Made by a program: the position numbers and the translations under genes
Part shown: positions 9,748 through 17,631 of the stretch, in pieces
Position numbering within the stretch: position 1 is the stretch's first letter
Layout of the letters: each line of letters begins with the position of its first letter
Notes under the pieces: model-generated
What the model saw: only the letters and a program-made list of their open reading frames with translations
Database searches by the model: none
Told to the model about the DNA's origin: nothing
Origin: an uncultured Bacteroides sp.
GTDB lineage: Bacteria > Bacteroidota > Bacteroidia > Bacteroidales > Bacteroidaceae
DNA length: 64,000 nt
NCBI GenBank assembly: GCA_902388495.1
Contig: CABMPP010000006.1
Span: forward strand, 169,385 to 233,384
Reading direction: 5' to 3'

Positions 9748-10458
9748 TTAGTTGTGTACCAGCGTACCGATTTCTTCTCCTTGCATCACCTTCTTCAGGT
9801 TGCCCGGTGTGTCCATATCGAATACGATGATGGGGAGGTTGTTCTCCTTACACATACAGGTAGCGGTGAGATCCATCACTTTGAGGCCGCGCTTCAGCAC
9901 TTCATCGTAAGTGATGTCGTGGAATTTGGTGGCGGTAGGGTCTTTCTCCGGGTCGGCAGTATAAATACCGTCTACACGGGTGCCTTTCAGCATGACGTCA
10001 GCTTCAATCTCGATACCGCGCAGGCTGGAACCGGTGTCGGTGGTGAAGAAGGGATTACCCGTTCCGGCGGACATGATCACTACTTCGCCTGCCTCCATGC
10101 ATTCGATGGCTTTCCATTTGTTGTAGAATTCGCCGATAGGTTCCATGCGTACGGCTGTCAGCACACGGGCTTTGACGCCGGCGGCTACCAGGGCAGAGCT
10201 GAGGGCGAGGCTGTTGATGACTGTAGCCAGCATCCCCATCTGATCACCTTTCACGCGGTCGAAGCCTTTATTGGCACCGCTCAGTCCGCGGAAGATGTTT
10301 CCACCGCCGATGACGATACCGATCTGTACACCCAGTCCGTGAATTTCTTTAATCTGTGCAGCATATTCGGCAAGGCGTTTTTCGTCGATGCCGTATTGCT
10401 TTTCTCCCATCAGGCTCTCGCCGCTGAGTTTCAATAAGATTCTTTTGTATGTTGCCAT
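9748..10458 (-). CDS. pyrH: UMP kinase
   Basis: 236 residues, full length for bacterial UMP kinase of the amino-acid kinase fold. Seen: the N-terminal phosphate-binding segment ILLKLSGESLMG, GIVIGGGNIFRG, the UMP site region GDQMGMLATVINSLAL, and TGNPFFTTDTGSSLRGIEI. It phosphorylates UMP to UDP in the cytoplasm as a hexamer. Single gene with its own -7 box at 10487-10494 and a terminator downstream. It is not next to tsf/frr as in many bacteria, although frr is 2.2 kb away. Confidence 0.97.
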   Translation of the reverse strand: MATYKRILLKLSGESLMGEKQYGIDEKRLAEYAAQIKEIHGLGVQIGIVIGGGNIFRGLSGANKGFDRVKGDQMGMLATVINSLALSSALVAAGVKARVLTAVRMEPIGEFYNKWKAIECMEAGEVVIMSAGTGNPFFTTDTGSSLRGIEIEADVMLKGTRVDGIYTADPEKDPTATKFHDITYDEVLKRGLKVMDLTATCMCKENNLPIIVFDMDTPGNLKKVMQGEEIGTLVHN

Positions 10459-10486
10459 AATATTTAAAGTTTATTGCTATTAGCGG

Positions 10487-10494
10487 CAAAGATA
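10487..10494 (-). promoter_or_regulatory. -7 box for pyrH
   Basis: TATCTTTG on the minus strand (TAnnTTTG), 28 bases upstream of the pyrH ATG. The -33 region is weak. Confidence 0.45.
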
Positions 10495-10559
10495 ATGGAA
10501 TTACGGCGCAATGCAATCAAGTTTGCTTGAAATTATATTACTGACGGGACATCTTGCGA

Positions 10560-13040
10560 TTATTCTTTCAGCGTATAGTCACCGGCATCGGCGGTAACTA
10601 CAGCCTGCAATTCGTCCAATGTTTTCTCTCCTTTCGAGAACTCTACATTGGCTACGGGCGGTTCCAGCGTTACGGTGGCGTGTACGCCATCTATACTGTT
10701 CAATGCTTTTTCTACGTGCATGCGGCAATGGTTGCATGTCATGCCTTCTACTTTGAATTCTTTTTTCATAATCTTTTCTGTTGAGGGTTTAACTTCACTT
10801 TGTATCTTTTTCCCCTTCAGCCGCAAGCTGTTGCTCACTACGCTGACGCTGCTGAATGCCATGGCGGCGCCTGCTATCATCGGGTTCAGCAAGAAGCCGT
10901 TGATGGGGTAGAGGATGCCGGCGGCGATGGGTACACCTATTATATTATAGATAAATGCCCAGAAGAGGTTTTGGCGGATGGTGCGTACAGTGAGACGCGA
11001 CAACCGCAGGGCTTCCGGTATTTTGGTGAGGTCGGAGGAGATGATGGTCATCTTGGCAACGTCCATTGCAATGTCACTACCGCCACCCATGGCGATGCTG
11101 AGATCGGCTTGGGCAAGGGCGGCGCTGTCGTTGATGCCGTCGCCCACCATGGCTACTTTCCGGCCTTCGTGTTGCAGTTGGCTGATGAAGGCGGCTTTGT
11201 CCTGCGGCAGTACGCCGGCTTTGTAGTGGGCGATGCCGGCGGTACGGGCTATTTCGCGGGCAGTGGCTTCGTTGTCACCGGTCAGCATGTAGACTTCGAT
11301 GCCGGAGGCACGCAGTTCTTTCACTGCTTGCAGGGAGGTTTGTTTTATCTGGTCGGTGATGCCGGCTATGGTGAGTGCCGTTTCTTCGTCGGCGAACCAG
11401 ATGACGGTTTGTGCTTTTGCCGTCAGGCGGTGGGCTGCATCAGAGAGCTGCGGAGAAAGGGTGATATGCTTCTCTTCGAGCAACGAGCGGTTTCCGGCAT
11501 AGTACATCTTACCTGCGACGCGTCCCATGATACCTTTTCCGGTGATGCTGTCGAAGTCCTCAATCTCGGTGAAACGCGTGCGGCCGAAGTGTTCGACGAT
11601 GGCCTCGGCAAGTGGATGTTCGGACAGCATTTCCAGGCTGTAGAAGATGCTCTGCATGTATTCGGTGGTGGGGGCTTGTGCGTTCGTAGCGGAAGTATCC
11701 CAAATCAGTTCGCTGACTACCGGTTTGCCTTCGGTCACGGTGCCGGTTTTGTCCAGTACCACGGTGTCTATCTTCTTGGCTGTTTCCAGGCTTTCGGCAT
11801 CTTTTATCAGGATTCCCTGCTCGGCTCCTTTGCCTATTCCCACCATGATGGCGGTGGGCGTGGCCAGTCCCAGGGCACATGGGCAGGCTATGATAAGTAC
11901 CGTGACCAGTGCTAGCAGTCCGTGGGTGAAACCGTTTTCACCGTCCAGCACCATCCAGCCGATGAACGACAGTACGGCAATACCGATGATGACCGGGACA
12001 AAGATGCCTGCAATCTTGTCTACCAGTTGTTGTACCGGGGCTTTGCTTCCCTGGGCGTCTTGCACCATGTGGATAATCTTGGCAAGCAGTGTATCTGTTC
12101 CTACCTTTTCGGCCTGGAAGCGGAAGCTGCCTTTCTGATTGATGGTTCCGGCAAAGACGTGTATGCCTTGATGCTTGGCTACTGCTATCGGTTCGCCGCT
12201 CAGCATACTTTCGTCTACGTACGAGTCGCCTTCCGTTACGGTGCCGTCCACGGCAATTCGTTCGCCCGGTTTCACCAGGATGATGTCTCCGGGGCATATC
12301 TGTTCGATGGGAATCTCCTGCTGTTCACCTCCGGAGGTGATGATGGTCACTGTCTTGGGCTGCAATCCCATCAGTTTTTTGATGGCGGTGGACGTATTTC
12401 CTTTGGCTTTCTCTTCGAGCAGACGCCCCAGCAAGATGAAGGCGATGATGACGCTTGCTGCCTCGAAGTAGACATGCGGATGGATGCCTCGTGACAGCCA
12501 GAAGTCGGGGAAGAGCATGTTGAACAGACTGAACAGGTAGGCTATCCCGGTACTGTTCGCTACCAGCGTGTCCATGTTGGCGCTGCCATGCATTAATTGC
12601 TTCCAGGCACTGACGAAGAAACTTCTTCCCAGCCAGAAGACAACGGGCGTGGAGAGTACCCACATGATGAGGTTGGCATAAGGCATATTCATGAAGAACA
12701 TGCCGATAATGACAATGGGCACAGAGAGAATGATGGCCCAGGTGGTGCGGAACTTCAAGTCATGGTATCGCTTGTCATGAGCCTGTTCTGCTTCTAGCAA
12801 TGTGTCTTTATCTTTTTTTATCAGCAGGTCGTATCCTGCCGCCTGTACTGCTTGTTGCAGGGCTTGGGGCGAGCATTGCGCAGGGTCGTATTCCACTGTT
12901 GCCGCTCCCGATGCGTAGTTGACGGCGGCTTTGCTGACTCCCGGTTGTTGGTTCAGCGTCTTGTCCACCCGCGCGGCGCATGAGGCGCAGCTCATGCCCA
13001 GTACGGGGAAGGTTTCTTGAACGGTATTTTTGTTTGCCAT
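10560..13040 (-). CDS. copA: Copper-type P1B ATPase with C-terminal CopZ-like domain
   Basis: 826 residues. An N-terminal heavy-metal-associated (HMA) domain has GMSCASC at about residues 14-20; eight helices are expected; the P1B ion site is ACPCALGLATP (CPC near residue 383), the phosphorylation motif is DKTGTVTEG (about 428), the SEHPLAEA motif carries the P1B His-Pro pair, and the hinge is VGDGINDSAALAQAD. CPC together with GMxCxxC points to monovalent copper export. Unusually, after the last helices the frame continues through a short linker into a second complete HMA domain, GMTCNHCRMHVEKAL (CNHC near 766-769). That segment begins with its own Met (ATG at 10768-10770, MKKEFKVEG) and looks like a CopZ chaperone fused to the pump. 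Confidence 0.93.
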   Translation of the reverse strand: MANKNTVQETFPVLGMSCASCAARVDKTLNQQPGVSKAAVNYASGAATVEYDPAQCSPQALQQAVQAAGYDLLIKKDKDTLLEAEQAHDKRYHDLKFRTTWAIILSVPIVIIGMFFMNMPYANLIMWVLSTPVVFWLGRSFFVSAWKQLMHGSANMDTLVANSTGIAYLFSLFNMLFPDFWLSRGIHPHVYFEAASVIIAFILLGRLLEEKAKGNTSTAIKKLMGLQPKTVTIITSGGEQQEIPIEQICPGDIILVKPGERIAVDGTVTEGDSYVDESMLSGEPIAVAKHQGIHVFAGTINQKGSFRFQAEKVGTDTLLAKIIHMVQDAQGSKAPVQQLVDKIAGIFVPVIIGIAVLSFIGWMVLDGENGFTHGLLALVTVLIIACPCALGLATPTAIMVGIGKGAEQGILIKDAESLETAKKIDTVVLDKTGTVTEGKPVVSELIWDTSATNAQAPTTEYMQSIFYSLEMLSEHPLAEAIVEHFGRTRFTEIEDFDSITGKGIMGRVAGKMYYAGNRSLLEEKHITLSPQLSDAAHRLTAKAQTVIWFADEETALTIAGITDQIKQTSLQAVKELRASGIEVYMLTGDNEATAREIARTAGIAHYKAGVLPQDKAAFISQLQHEGRKVAMVGDGINDSAALAQADLSIAMGGGSDIAMDVAKMTIISSDLTKIPEALRLSRLTVRTIRQNLFWAFIYNIIGVPIAAGILYPINGFLLNPMIAGAAMAFSSVSVVSNSLRLKGKKIQSEVKPSTEKIMKKEFKVEGMTCNHCRMHVEKALNSIDGVHATVTLEPPVANVEFSKGEKTLDELQAVVTADAGDYTLKE

Positions 13041-13098
13041 ATATCAATGCATTAAGTTTAGTATCGAGTTAATAAATTCTCATTTATCATTATGAAAA

Positions 13099-13106
13099 CA
13101 AAGATA
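13099..13106 (-). promoter_or_regulatory. -7 box for copA
   Basis: TATCTTTG on the minus strand (TAnnTTTG), 58 bases upstream of the copA start. No adjacent copper regulator gene. Confidence 0.4.
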
Positions 13107-13148
13107 CGGCAAAGAAGTTGTATGGAGTTACGGAATTTTGGATTTTTA

Positions 13149-14507
13149 CTACCATGTTGCGGTGGTTGCTTCATGTGAATAAAATGCTTTCTTGATAACT
13201 ATCTTGCTCAGCCCCGTCTGCACCACTCCCCTCATAAAGAGATAGGTGAGGAAAGCGAGCCACAGTGCATGATTGCCCAAGGTCGGTCGAAACCCGTAGT
13301 ACAAAGCAAAGAAACTGACAGCTGCTACCGCCATCGAGAGCAGCATGCCGCGTGTAGCCGTGGCGCCGATAAAGACCCCGTCCCAAATGAAGGCGGCAAT
13401 GCCGGCGGCAGGTATGGCAAGTGCCCAGTAGAAATATGTATCGGCAGCAGCTATCACTTCTTTATCATCCGTCAGAAGCCCGAGGAAAGCATTCCCTCCC
13501 AAAGCATAAGTCAGAGTGAAAAGCACTGCCATTATAGCCCCCCATGCAAACAGATGCCGGACGGTGCTCATAAAGGCATCCCGGTTGCGGGCACCTATAT
13601 ACCGTCCGCTCAAAGCTTCCCCTGCATAGGCAAAGCCATCCATCACGTACGAGAACAGCGTAAAAAGTTGCATCAGCAGCGTGTTTACAGCCAGGATAAT
13701 CTCCCCCTGTTCAGCCCCCGCCGAAGTAAAAAACAAAGTAACTGCCACCAGGCAAAGCGTGCGCAGGAAAATATCCCGGTTCACGGAAAAGAATCGCATC
13801 ATTGCCTCCTTCTCCCAGACGCCCCCCTTAATACTTGATTTATAGTTTTTAATTCCAACATACTTCTTTAGCTTGCCATAATGCTTCAGCCATAGCACAA
13901 GCCCCATGCCGAACCCGGCATATTGCGCAATCAGCGTCCCCAAAGCCACACCTTCTACCTTCATCCCGCACAGATAAACCAGGCTGAGGCTGGCGATGAT
14001 GTTCACAATATTCTGCGTGATGGCAATATACATGGGAATACGCGAATTCTGCATACCGATGAACCAGCCTGTCAGCCCGTATAGCCCCAGCATGGCAGGT
14101 GCTCCCCAAATGCAGATGTGAAAATAGAGCGTTGCCAGTGCGCGCACTTCTTCCGTAGGATGAATTATCAGAAACGCTCCATACCTGATAGGAACCTGTA
14201 ACAAAATAAGGCAGAACGCCACTGCCATCCCTATGCCTACGGAGCGCAGCAACAATCGGCTTACTTCCGGCAAGTCCCGTTTCCCGTAAGCTTGCGACGT
14301 CATGCCGCTGGTTCCCATACGCAGGAAACCGAAAATCCAGTAGATGATATTGAACAGCATACCGCCCACGGCAATGGCTCCGATATAAGCCGGTGCTCCT
14401 AAGTGTCCCACGATTGCCACATCTATCAAACCGAGCAATGGAACGGTGATGTTCGATACGATAGAAGGCAATGCGATTTGCAAGATTTGTCTGTCTCTGG
14501 GCTTCAT
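13149..14507 (-). CDS. MATE family efflux transporter (DinF-like)
   Basis: 452 residues from MKPRDRQILQIALPSI. Twelve hydrophobic segments in two six-helix halves with the MATE hallmarks PLLGLIDVAIVGHLG in helix 1 and a related TSGMTSQAYGKRD segment in helix 2/3. These are Na+ or H+ coupled exporters of cationic drugs; DinF-type members lack an assigned substrate. A longer in-frame start exists at 14537, but a -7 box (14535-14542) overlaps it, so transcription would begin downstream and the Met at 14507 is preferred. Monocistronic; divergent from the TPR gene at 14671. Confidence 0.9.
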   Translation of the reverse strand: MKPRDRQILQIALPSIVSNITVPLLGLIDVAIVGHLGAPAYIGAIAVGGMLFNIIYWIFGFLRMGTSGMTSQAYGKRDLPEVSRLLLRSVGIGMAVAFCLILLQVPIRYGAFLIIHPTEEVRALATLYFHICIWGAPAMLGLYGLTGWFIGMQNSRIPMYIAITQNIVNIIASLSLVYLCGMKVEGVALGTLIAQYAGFGMGLVLWLKHYGKLKKYVGIKNYKSSIKGGVWEKEAMMRFFSVNRDIFLRTLCLVAVTLFFTSAGAEQGEIILAVNTLLMQLFTLFSYVMDGFAYAGEALSGRYIGARNRDAFMSTVRHLFAWGAIMAVLFTLTYALGGNAFLGLLTDDKEVIAAADTYFYWALAIPAAGIAAFIWDGVFIGATATRGMLLSMAVAAVSFFALYYGFRPTLGNHALWLAFLTYLFMRGVVQTGLSKIVIKKAFYSHEATTATW

Positions 14508-14534
14508 TGGTAACGTTTGTTTAATAAGGGGTGG

Positions 14535-14542
14535 CAAAGTTA
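14535..14542 (-). promoter_or_regulatory. -7 box for the MATE gene
   Basis: TAACTTTG on the minus strand. It decides the MATE start: the longer in-frame start codon lies inside the box. Confidence 0.45.
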
Positions 14543-14584
14543 CGCAGAAAAAGGTAAGATAGTGGGAAAGATTAACTATATTTT

Positions 14585-14616
14585 ATTGACGTTTGCAGCA
14601 AAAGTTCGTAAATTTG
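14585..14616 (+). promoter_or_regulatory. Promoter of the TPR gene at 14671
   Basis: ATTG at 14585-14588 and TAAATTTG (perfect TAnnTTTG) at 14609-14616, 20 bases apart, 54 bases upstream of the ATG. Confidence 0.55.
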
Positions 14617-14670
14617 GAGGTGAATTCTTGTGGCAATGTTTTGGGCTGTTAAACTATATATACTTTAAAA

Positions 14671-15351
14671 ATGAAAACCTTAGCTCTACTATTCTCTTTG
14701 TTCCTGATGTGTCCGCTGTCGCTTTGGTCACAATCGGCCAATGATCTTCTGCCGAAAGTTTCCGAAGCACTTTCCGAAGGCAAGGATGACTATGCTGTCA
14801 GCTTGTTCCGCCAGTCGGCCAATGCCGGTGTGGAGCAGACAGAGATGTTCTACTGGACGAATGTCGATAAAAACAGTGCGGTTGCTCCCCGTCTGGTCAA
14901 CGAACTGGCTACGCATTACAAGAAAAAGCGGAACTACGATAAAGCCTATCTTTTCTATAAAGAATATTTGCAGCGCTATCCCGAAGATGTCTCTGCCCTC
15001 GTCTCGTGTGCCGAAATGGAACTGATGCGCGGAAAGGAAAAGGATGCCCTGAAAACTTACGAGAAAGTCTTGAAACTCGATGCCGACAATCTTCAGGCCA
15101 ATATTTATCTGGGAAATTATTACTATCTTCAGGCAGAGAAGGACAAGAAGAAGCTTGATGATGACTTCAAGAAGATAACTTCTCCCACACGGATGCAGTA
15201 TGCCCGTTACCGTAACGGGCTATCAGATGTGTTTACCAACAACTACACCAAAGCGAAAGCGTATCTGCAACGGGTATTGCAACTCTTCCCCTCGACAGAG
15301 GCGGGCAGGACGCTGGAGAAGATAAGGAAGGTGGAGGCGGAAATGCGTTAA
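14671..15351 (+). CDS. Secreted tetratricopeptide repeat protein
   Basis: 226 residues. Signal peptide MKTLALLFSLFLMCPLSLWS, then helical repeats; the clearest TPR units are YDKAYLFYKEYLQRYPEDV, EKDALKTYEKVLKLDADNL and TKAKAYLQRVLQLFPSTEA. The protein therefore probably sits in the periplasm as a small scaffold. No catalytic motif. Monocistronic; downstream is a 950-bp repeat-filled gap. The first hairpin that looks like a terminator (15902-15943) is 550 bp away, beyond an inserted repeat element. Specific role unknown. Confidence 0.8.
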   Translation: MKTLALLFSLFLMCPLSLWSQSANDLLPKVSEALSEGKDDYAVSLFRQSANAGVEQTEMFYWTNVDKNSAVAPRLVNELATHYKKKRNYDKAYLFYKEYLQRYPEDVSALVSCAEMELMRGKEKDALKTYEKVLKLDADNLQANIYLGNYYYLQAEKDKKKLDDDFKKITSPTRMQYARYRNGLSDVFTNNYTKAKAYLQRVLQLFPSTEAGRTLEKIRKVEAEMR

Positions 15352-15361
15352 TAGTAGCTTA

Positions 15362-15435
15362 ATCCCTACTTAAAAACATAGATTGCGCAAGTAATAAATT
15401 TATTGCTTGCGCAATCTATGTTTTTAAGTAGGGAT
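15362..15435. repeat. 74-bp near-perfect palindrome
   Basis: Left arm 15362-15398 (ATCCCTACTTAAAAACATAG...) and right arm 15399-15435 are reverse complements at 36 of 37 positions, with no loop. It starts 10 bases after the TPR stop and could fold as an RNA terminator, though without a T-tract. Its right end overlaps the inverted-repeat element that follows. Confidence 0.9.
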
Positions 15436-15872
15436 CAGTCGCAAAAGCTGGTGGTTTGAACTACTACTGGCTGACATTTCATTTGCTACTGACAGGGGGC
15501 GATCTAAATGGGAATTTAGGGGCGTAGCGCCCCGGCAAGATTTCCTTTCGGCATGTTTGCGCATCCTAAGGCTGAAAGCCTTTCATCTATCAGCCCAGGG
15601 CAACGCCCTGGGTTTCAGAACGCCCCCTCACCTTACGCCCTGAAAGGGCATAAGATTGTATAACGGGCTTTTGCCCTTTCAGGGCGCAGAGATAGGAGCG
15701 CATTATTACCCAGGGCGTTGCCCTGAGCTAATAGATGAAAGCCCTTCAGGCTTTGCTGCGCTAATAGATAAAAGGCTTTCAGGTTTTGCTGCGCAAGTAA
15801 TCCGAATGGAAACCTTGTCGGGGCGCTCCGCGCTTAAATTATCATTTATCCACCAGGTTTTGCGACTGATCC
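15432..15872. repeat. 441-bp element with 23-bp terminal inverted repeats
   Basis: GGATCAGTCGCAAAAGCTGG at 15432 (23-bp arm to 15454) returns inverted at 15850-15872 with one mismatch. The interior is a large imperfect inverted repeat centred near 15660, made of GC-rich snap-back modules: CAGGGCAACGCCCTG (15600-15614), GCCCTGAAAGGGC and its partner GCCCTTTCAGGGC, CCAGGGCGTTGCCCTG, and GGGGCGTAGCGCCCC. Such REP-like modules are known to be dispersed in Bacteroides. No credible gene inside; this looks like a non-autonomous (MITE-like) unit. Confidence 0.75.
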
Positions 15873-15901
15873 GTAATCCGATTCCTCCCGAAATAGAATA
15901 G

Positions 15902-15943
15902 AAAATAGGCTGCGAAACTGTTTGATGTTTCGTAGCCTATTTT
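15902..15943. terminator. Bidirectional hairpin terminator
   Basis: AAAATAGGCTGCGAAAC (15902-15918) pairs with GTTTCGTAGCCTATTTT (15927-15943), 17 bp with one G-T, 8-base loop, A/T-rich flanks on both sides. It may be the original terminator of the TPR gene, now separated by the repeat element (inference). Confidence 0.65.
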
Positions 15944-16010
15944 GTGTTGTAACGTGCTTATAATGAAAAGGATGCTGCTTTATTATTGCTTTGTCTCTTA
16001 TAAAGTACTA

Positions 16011-16098
16011 CTTTAATTATAATAAAGCAGTACTTTAATACTGGTAAAGCATTGCTTTAATACTACTAAAGTATCGCTTTATTATTGGTAAAGTAATG
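16011..16098. repeat. Four 22-bp tandem repeats with internal dyad
   Basis: Units start at 16011, 16033, 16055 and 16077, each exactly 22 bp, of the form CTTTAATACTGGTAAAGCATTG with variable centre. Every unit contains a CTTTA...TAAAG dyad, so the array can fold as a row of small hairpins. A degenerate unit precedes it (15978-16010). Not a CRISPR: there are no unique spacers. Confidence 0.85.
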
Positions 16099-16121
16099 CT
16101 TAGAAGTAGATGAAGAAAAGT

Positions 16122-16216
16122 GGGATCAGTCGCAAAACCTGGTGTTTTGAGCTACTACTGGCTGACGTTTCATTCACTTCTCATCTATCAGCCCCCATGA
16201 ATAAAGGGTTTCAGAA
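16122..16216 (+). repeat. Partial second copy of the inverted-repeat element
   Basis: GGATCAGTCGCAAAACCTGG at 16122 and the following 30 bases match the left end of the element at 15432 with a few mismatches; then CATCTATCAGCCC and GGGTTTCAGAA match its internal module, but the loop between them differs. The right part is missing. The rest of 16217-16302 holds nothing recognisable. Confidence 0.7.
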
Positions 16217-16302
16217 GAATTCGTGCTGGGTGTTGGTAGATGTTGCGAAAAACTATAGTTACGAAAAATATGCCGTCAATGCGATTTACCTGTATTCTGC
16301 TA

Positions 16303-17574
16303 TCAGAACTCTTCTGCCAATTGCCACGCTTGTACGTGACGTACACCTTCTCTTATGGGAAGTTGTACTTCATCCATCGAGACAACTAATTTTTCATAAC
16401 TGTCGGCAATGGATAGCAATGGAGCATATTCCCGTTCCCGTGTTTCCTCATCCTCAAGCGTATAGGCCACTTGGAAGTAGATAATCCGGTCATCTTTCAT
16501 GGCTACAAAATCCACTTCTTTATTGCGTAGCGCTCCGGTATAGACTTGGAAGTCGTGTCGAAGAAGTTCCAGATATACTGCATTTTCCAGTAAATAGCCT
16601 ATTCCATAGGCATATCCCGGATAAAGAAAGTTCTTGAAGGCAAGGTCGTTCAGGTAATATTTGCAATTTCCTGCCAGTACATCTTTTCCTTTTATATTGT
16701 AACGTTCTGCTTTGTGTACAAGAAGTGTCTCTTCTATATAGCCGGTGTAGTTGGCAAGTGTGTCGTAAGAAACTTTGCGGTTCTTTGACTTAAAGAAATT
16801 GATTACATTCTGGATAGAGAACATGTTCGAGGCATTGTTCACCAGATAAATGAAAAGGTCGTCCAAAAGACGGACATCGCGGATGGGTTTACGTTGCACA
16901 ATGTCGCGCAACAGTATGGTATCTTTTACAGACGAGACGTACTGCTTCTGTGATTCCTGATCCCTCAGGTTATACAATTCGGGCAATCCGCCCTGTTTCA
17001 GGTATGACAGGTAAGAGGAACGTCCTTCTTCCTGTCGTGTTACTTGCAGATATTCGGCATAGCTGTATGGAAAGATGCTGAACTCTACGTAACGGCCCGA
17101 AAGCAAGGTTGCCAGTTCGCTGGAAAGCATCTTGGAGTTTGAACCGCTGATAAACAGTTCGCATTCTTCTACAAAGTCTTGGGAATGGGAGTTGACAAAG
17201 CGTTCCCAGCCTTCTATGTTCTGTATCTCGTCGAAAAACAGATATACCTTTCCTTCCGGTTTCTGCTTTTGGCGATAAAGTTGGTATAGTTTCTCCAGAT
17301 CCTGGTAGGTCTCGATGAAATCGAACTCCAGATATTCCTTGTTTACATATAGGATATTATTGGGATTTACCTTTCGTATGGAAATCAGTTCCGAGGCTAT
17401 TTGCCGCAGAATATAACTTTTGCCTGCGCGGCGTTGTCCGATGAGTACTTTTACCAGTCTATTCCCTGTAAAAGCATGAAGTCTGTCGGTGTAGGCAGTA
17501 CGTATCAATCCTAATTGGTAATGGTTTCCATTCCAAAGGTTGTATTTCTCCAAGGCGTTCCATTTCTCGTCCAT
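16303..17574 (-). CDS. AAA ATPase with DUF4143 nuclease-like domain
   Basis: 423 residues. Residues 37-180 form the AAA_14 ATPase with Walker A QRRAGKSYIL and Walker B YLFFDEIQNI, followed by the ELFISGSNSKML sensor-1 segment. The C-terminal half is DUF4143, with LENAVYLELLRHDFQVYTG and the KEVDFVAMKDDRIIYFQVAY block that resembles the PD-(D/E)xK nuclease fold (E-x-D...Q). Proteins of this design are abundant in Bacteroides and archaea; function is unknown. It stands alone, 57 bp downstream of the hybrid regulator's stop, behind a palindromic promoter. Family assignment is firm; biochemical role is not. Confidence 0.88.
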   Translation of the reverse strand: MDEKWNALEKYNLWNGNHYQLGLIRTAYTDRLHAFTGNRLVKVLIGQRRAGKSYILRQIASELISIRKVNPNNILYVNKEYLEFDFIETYQDLEKLYQLYRQKQKPEGKVYLFFDEIQNIEGWERFVNSHSQDFVEECELFISGSNSKMLSSELATLLSGRYVEFSIFPYSYAEYLQVTRQEEGRSSYLSYLKQGGLPELYNLRDQESQKQYVSSVKDTILLRDIVQRKPIRDVRLLDDLFIYLVNNASNMFSIQNVINFFKSKNRKVSYDTLANYTGYIEETLLVHKAERYNIKGKDVLAGNCKYYLNDLAFKNFLYPGYAYGIGYLLENAVYLELLRHDFQVYTGALRNKEVDFVAMKDDRIIYFQVAYTLEDEETREREYAPLLSIADSYEKLVVSMDEVQLPIREGVRHVQAWQLAEEF

Positions 17575-17629
17575 AATCGAAAGTTTCTACAAAAGTAGCA
17601 AAAGTTTCGATTATAATCGAAACTTTTGC
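17573..17629. promoter_or_regulatory. Palindromic operator/promoter of the AAA ATPase gene
   Basis: GCAAAAGTTTCGATTA followed by its exact reverse complement makes a perfect 32-bp palindrome at 17598-17629. A perfect minus-strand -7 box TACTTTTG (17590-17597) abuts it, so the palindrome covers the -33 region. The half-site ATAATCGAAA occurs a third time at 17573-17582, over the start codon. This is the geometry of an operator; it could also act as the terminator of the upstream regulator gene, whose stop is at 17632. Confidence 0.6.
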
Positions 17630-17631
17630 AG

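Noticed and set aside
15656-15901. Open frame of 81 codons in the repeat element
   Set aside because: Made entirely of snap-back modules and crosses the terminal repeat; known style of spurious frame in such repeats.
16011-16098. CRISPR array
   Set aside because: Units are contiguous without unique spacers and no cas genes are near; same reasoning for 28160-28420 and 43829-43891.
16110-16484. 124-codon plus-strand frame
   Set aside because: Begins in the partial repeat copy and ends antisense to the AAA ATPase; no supporting features.
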